Shown piece by piece: positions 63,799 to 64,000 of a stretch of DNA of 64,000 bases. The stretch comes from Henriciella litoralis. Lineage in GTDB: Bacteria; Pseudomonadota; Alphaproteobacteria; Caulobacterales; Hyphomonadaceae. Under the pieces are notes generated by a model that saw only the letters and a list, made by a program, of their open reading frames with translations, was not told the origin of the DNA and did no database searches. The translations under genes were made by a program, and so were the position numbers. The first letter of the stretch is position 1; the number at the start of each line of letters is the position of its first letter. The stretch lies in contig NZ_NCSS01000006.1 of the NCBI RefSeq assembly GCF_002088935.1, forward strand, positions 434,001-498,000, in the 5' to 3' direction.

Positions 63799-64000
63799 AT
63801 GTTCGACACACACGTAAATCTCCATGGCGAAGCTTTTGAGGATGACCTCGGCGATGTCCTTGCACGCGCGAGGGACGCCGGAATTACACGCTTTCTGGCG
63901 ATCTGTGACCGGTTCGATAATTACGAGACGGTCCGTTCGATTGCTGAAGCGCATCCCGATATCTGGAACACTGTCGGCGTTCATCCGCACCACGCGAAGG
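63799..64000 (+). CDS. TatD-family metal-dependent hydrolase, 5' part (truncated by window end)
   Basis: 67 codons are visible. MFDTHVNLHGEAF resembles the MLFDTHCHLD start of the TatD/YcfH deoxyribonucleases, but the second metal-binding His of HxH is Asn here. GITRFLAICDRFDNYETVRSIAEAHPDIWNTVGVHPHHAK matches the next strands and the conserved VGVHPH. GAGG precedes the ATG. In other alphaproteobacteria metG often lies between holB and tatD; here it does not. The C-terminal end is outside the window. Confidence 0.82.
   Translation, partial: MFDTHVNLHGEAFEDDLGDVLARARDAGITRFLAICDRFDNYETVRSIAEAHPDIWNTVGVHPHHAK

Overview
The window is 64 kb of a marine-type alphaproteobacterial chromosome. It most resembles Hyphomonadaceae/Caulobacterales, judging from ThiL–HppA, a Cbp3-type bc1 chaperone, PlsX–FabH–IhfA–MerR, ODC plus a DHS-like polyamine enzyme, SdhE–Mfd, RlpA–Dac–Tmk–HolB and a TonB receptor. 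The taxonomy is inferred from protein character and gene order; there is no rRNA here. Genes are dense on both strands, with many 1-8 bp overlaps. I see four tRNAs, one integrated island and no CRISPR array or transposase.

Layout. 1-7 kb: 3' end of thiL, the proton-pumping pyrophosphatase hppA, bamE, a bc1 assembly chaperone, plsX-fabH-ihfA-merR and tRNA-Pro. 7-15 kb: glpK, a membrane GGDEF/EAL protein, tRNA-Asp, a crotonase, then a polyamine locus (DHS-like enzyme, ornithine decarboxylase and, upstream, an unlisted 44-codon ORF with a good ribosome binding site). 15-18 kb: a sulfur amino-acid operon (cysteine synthase, mercaptopyruvate sulfurtransferase, cystathionine beta-lyase). 18-24.5 kb: a set resembling the singlet-oxygen regulon of RpoE/ChrR systems. 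It has a ChrR-like cupin protein that has lost its N-terminal CxxC, a periplasmic DUF6134-type protein, and an overlapping operon photolyase–flavoprotein–DUF1365–cyclopropane synthase. Both transcription units have TGATCC-N18-TA(A/G) promoters upstream, and the photolyase appears to use a CTG start codon. 24.5-36 kb: hldE, a DUF3089-like protein, a kinase-like/DUF6285 pair, DUF502, recG, sdhE, mfd and an alpha-methylacyl-CoA racemase.

36-39.4 kb: a probable small RNA (long hairpin plus strong terminator), an XRE regulator, and a LysR regulator divergent from two small overlapping genes, one a GNAT. 39.4-48.4 kb: an 8.9-kb integrative island in the 3' end of tRNA-Leu(CAG). It is bounded by 20/21-bp direct repeats, has repeated ATACCAAC boxes at both ends, and carries a tyrosine integrase, AlpA-type regulator, winged-helix protein, zinc-ribbon protein, an unknown protein and a type III-like restriction-modification pair (mod-res).

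48.4-59 kb: a probable osmolyte/alcohol catabolic locus. It contains an operon phytanoyl-CoA-dioxygenase-like–GMC oxidoreductase–MFS, two tandem BetI-like TetR regulators, a beta-hydroxyacid dehydrogenase, betaine-aldehyde dehydrogenase and a TonB-dependent receptor. A perfect 10-1-10 palindrome and a second dyad mark the two main promoters. 59-64 kb: tRNA-Ser, an RlpA/SPOR protein, a D,D-carboxypeptidase, tmk, holB and the 5' end of a TatD-family gene, mostly linked by ATGA overlaps.
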